From positions 1 through 7,170 of the forward strand of contig JAGYMO010000112.1 of NCBI GenBank assembly GCA_018400255.1: a DNA stretch of 7,170 bases. Direction: 5' to 3'. A program made the translations under genes and the position numbers. Positions 6,934 through 7,170 of this stretch are shown piece by piece; positions within the stretch are counted from its first letter, which is position 1; each line of letters starts with the position of its first letter. Source of the stretch: Deltaproteobacteria bacterium. GTDB lineage: Bacteria; Desulfobacterota; DSM-4660; Desulfatiglandales; B25-G16. The notes below the pieces were generated by a model. It saw only the letters and a program-made list of their open reading frames with translations, was not told where the DNA came from and did not search any database.

Positions 6934-6997
6934 GGGGCACAGAGAGGTTTGATTTTTTGCCCATCGGACTCTCCCGATGGGCAAAACAAACCGCCCC
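6934..6997. repeat. Long imperfect inverted repeat (hairpin), not a typical terminator
   Basis: The core pairs TTTTGCCCATCGG (6955-6967) with CCGATGGGCAAAA (6974-6986): a perfect 13-bp stem with a six-base loop. Beyond a three-base bulge, GGTTTG (6946-6951) pairs with CAAACC (6987-6992). Beyond a seven-base bulge, GGGGC (6934-6938) pairs with GCCCC (6993-6997). Total pairing is about 24 bp. The T run is on the 5' arm and the A run on the 3' arm, in both orientations, so there is no free U tract after the stem. Upstream text resembling CACAGGGGGCACAGAGAGG recalls degenerate intergenic repeats of some environmental bacteria. A dispersed palindromic repeat or small non-autonomous element is the most likely reading. 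Confidence 0.6.
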
Positions 6998-7000
6998 AAG

Positions 7001-7075
7001 GGGCAGGGACGGTCAACGCCCTGACCCCTTGTCTCCGGTCCCTGACTGCCGGCCTCTGACCCCTGATAGCTGACC
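7001..7075. repeat. Degenerate CTGACCCC-type short repeats
   Basis: CCTGAC or CTGACC recurs at irregular spacing (near 7019, 7040, 7056 and 7070), within GC-rich text such as CTGACCCCTTGTCTCC and CTCTGACCCCTGATAGC. The units are not exact tandem copies. Composition differs sharply from the AT-rich genes nearby. The style matches the TGAACC-type repeats at 1-80, so the window seems flanked by related low-complexity intergenic repeats. Confidence 0.4.
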
Positions 7076-7080
7076 GCCGA

Positions 7081-7170
7081 TTATGAGGCTCGTCTTATTG
7101 TTTCTATAAGCTCCTTTATAGCTCTTGTATATTCCCTGATACCCCGTAGAAAGATATCATTATGATTTGC
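7081..7170 (-). CDS. C-terminal end of an unidentified protein (partial)
   Basis: On the minus strand the frame is open from the right edge for 29 codons and stops with TAA at 7081-7083. The last residues read FLRGIREYTRAIKELIETI followed by RRAS. This is a regular amphipathic helix with Ile/Leu spacing and alternating charges, like the last helix of a small helical protein. The 5' part lies outside the window, so the family cannot be identified. Its end faces the M16 gene end, and the degenerate repeats begin directly after its stop. A small four-helix-bundle or nucleotidyltransferase-associated protein would fit but is a guess. Confidence 0.5.
   Translation of the reverse strand, partial: ANHNDIFLRGIREYTRAIKELIETIRRAS

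Larger units (their letters stand above)
6767..7080. other. Convergent intergenic region with hairpin and degenerate repeats
   Basis: About 310 bases lie between the 3' ends of the M16 gene (+) and the partial gene at the right edge (-). The right part is described in separate entries (6934-6997 and 7001-7075). The left part, 6767-6933, shows no gene or terminator I can support. A 77-codon frame from a TTG near 6826 runs through the hairpin and the repeats, and I regard it as fortuitous. Confidence 0.6.

Noticed and set aside
6826..7059. 77-codon plus-strand ORF starting at TTG
   Set aside because: It starts with TTG, its second half runs straight through the hairpin and degenerate repeats, and the composition changes midway. 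It is probably not a gene.
1..7170. CRISPR array, toxin-antitoxin pair, integrase or complete insertion sequence
   Set aside because: No regularly spaced repeats, no integrase or transposase ORF and no paired small genes with known motifs are visible.

Overview
The window looks like a low-coding-density stretch of a Gram-negative, moderately AT-rich bacterial chromosome. Four complete genes are supported, plus the 3' end of a fifth at the right edge. Three of the four complete products carry export signals and the fourth is an integral membrane protein, so the locus is about the cell envelope. Plus-strand genes have clear Shine-Dalgarno sites, and ATA, AGG and AGA codons are common. Low coding density, this codon style and degenerate TGAAC- and TGACC-type intergenic repeats at both ends remind me of Brocadiales, Nitrospirota or Omnitrophota. 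That is an impression; the window has no marker gene that fixes the taxonomy.

Layout, left to right. 1-154: a leader with degenerate TGAACC repeats, a short inverted repeat and a 10-bp palindrome. 155-1177 (+): a secreted protein of unknown function. 1216-1725 (-): a four-helix membrane protein of DUF2269 type, convergent with the first gene. 1726-2645: an AT-rich, gene-poor stretch with one weak minus-strand relic. 2646-2927 (+): a small exported ComEA-like helix-hairpin-helix DNA-binding protein. 2928-3030: a large inverted repeat enclosing two smaller hairpins, starting at the first base after that gene's stop codon. 3051-3581: probable remains of a frameshifted minus-strand gene. 3582-4051: AT-rich leader DNA with a perfect Shine-Dalgarno site before a tiny ORF. 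4052-6766 (+): a full-length exported M16 (insulinase/pitrilysin-type) zinc protease. 6767-7080: non-coding, with a long imperfect hairpin and degenerate repeats. 7081-7170 (-): the C-terminal end of an unidentified gene.

No operon is evident. Each gene is separated from its neighbours by a strand change or a long gap, and I see no shared pathway. The exported HhH protein would bind DNA outside the cytoplasm, and the M16 protease would degrade peptides there. Calling these a system would be speculation. I found no CRISPR array, tRNA, rRNA, complete insertion sequence or convincing defence cassette. The most unusual content is the structured and decayed DNA between the genes.
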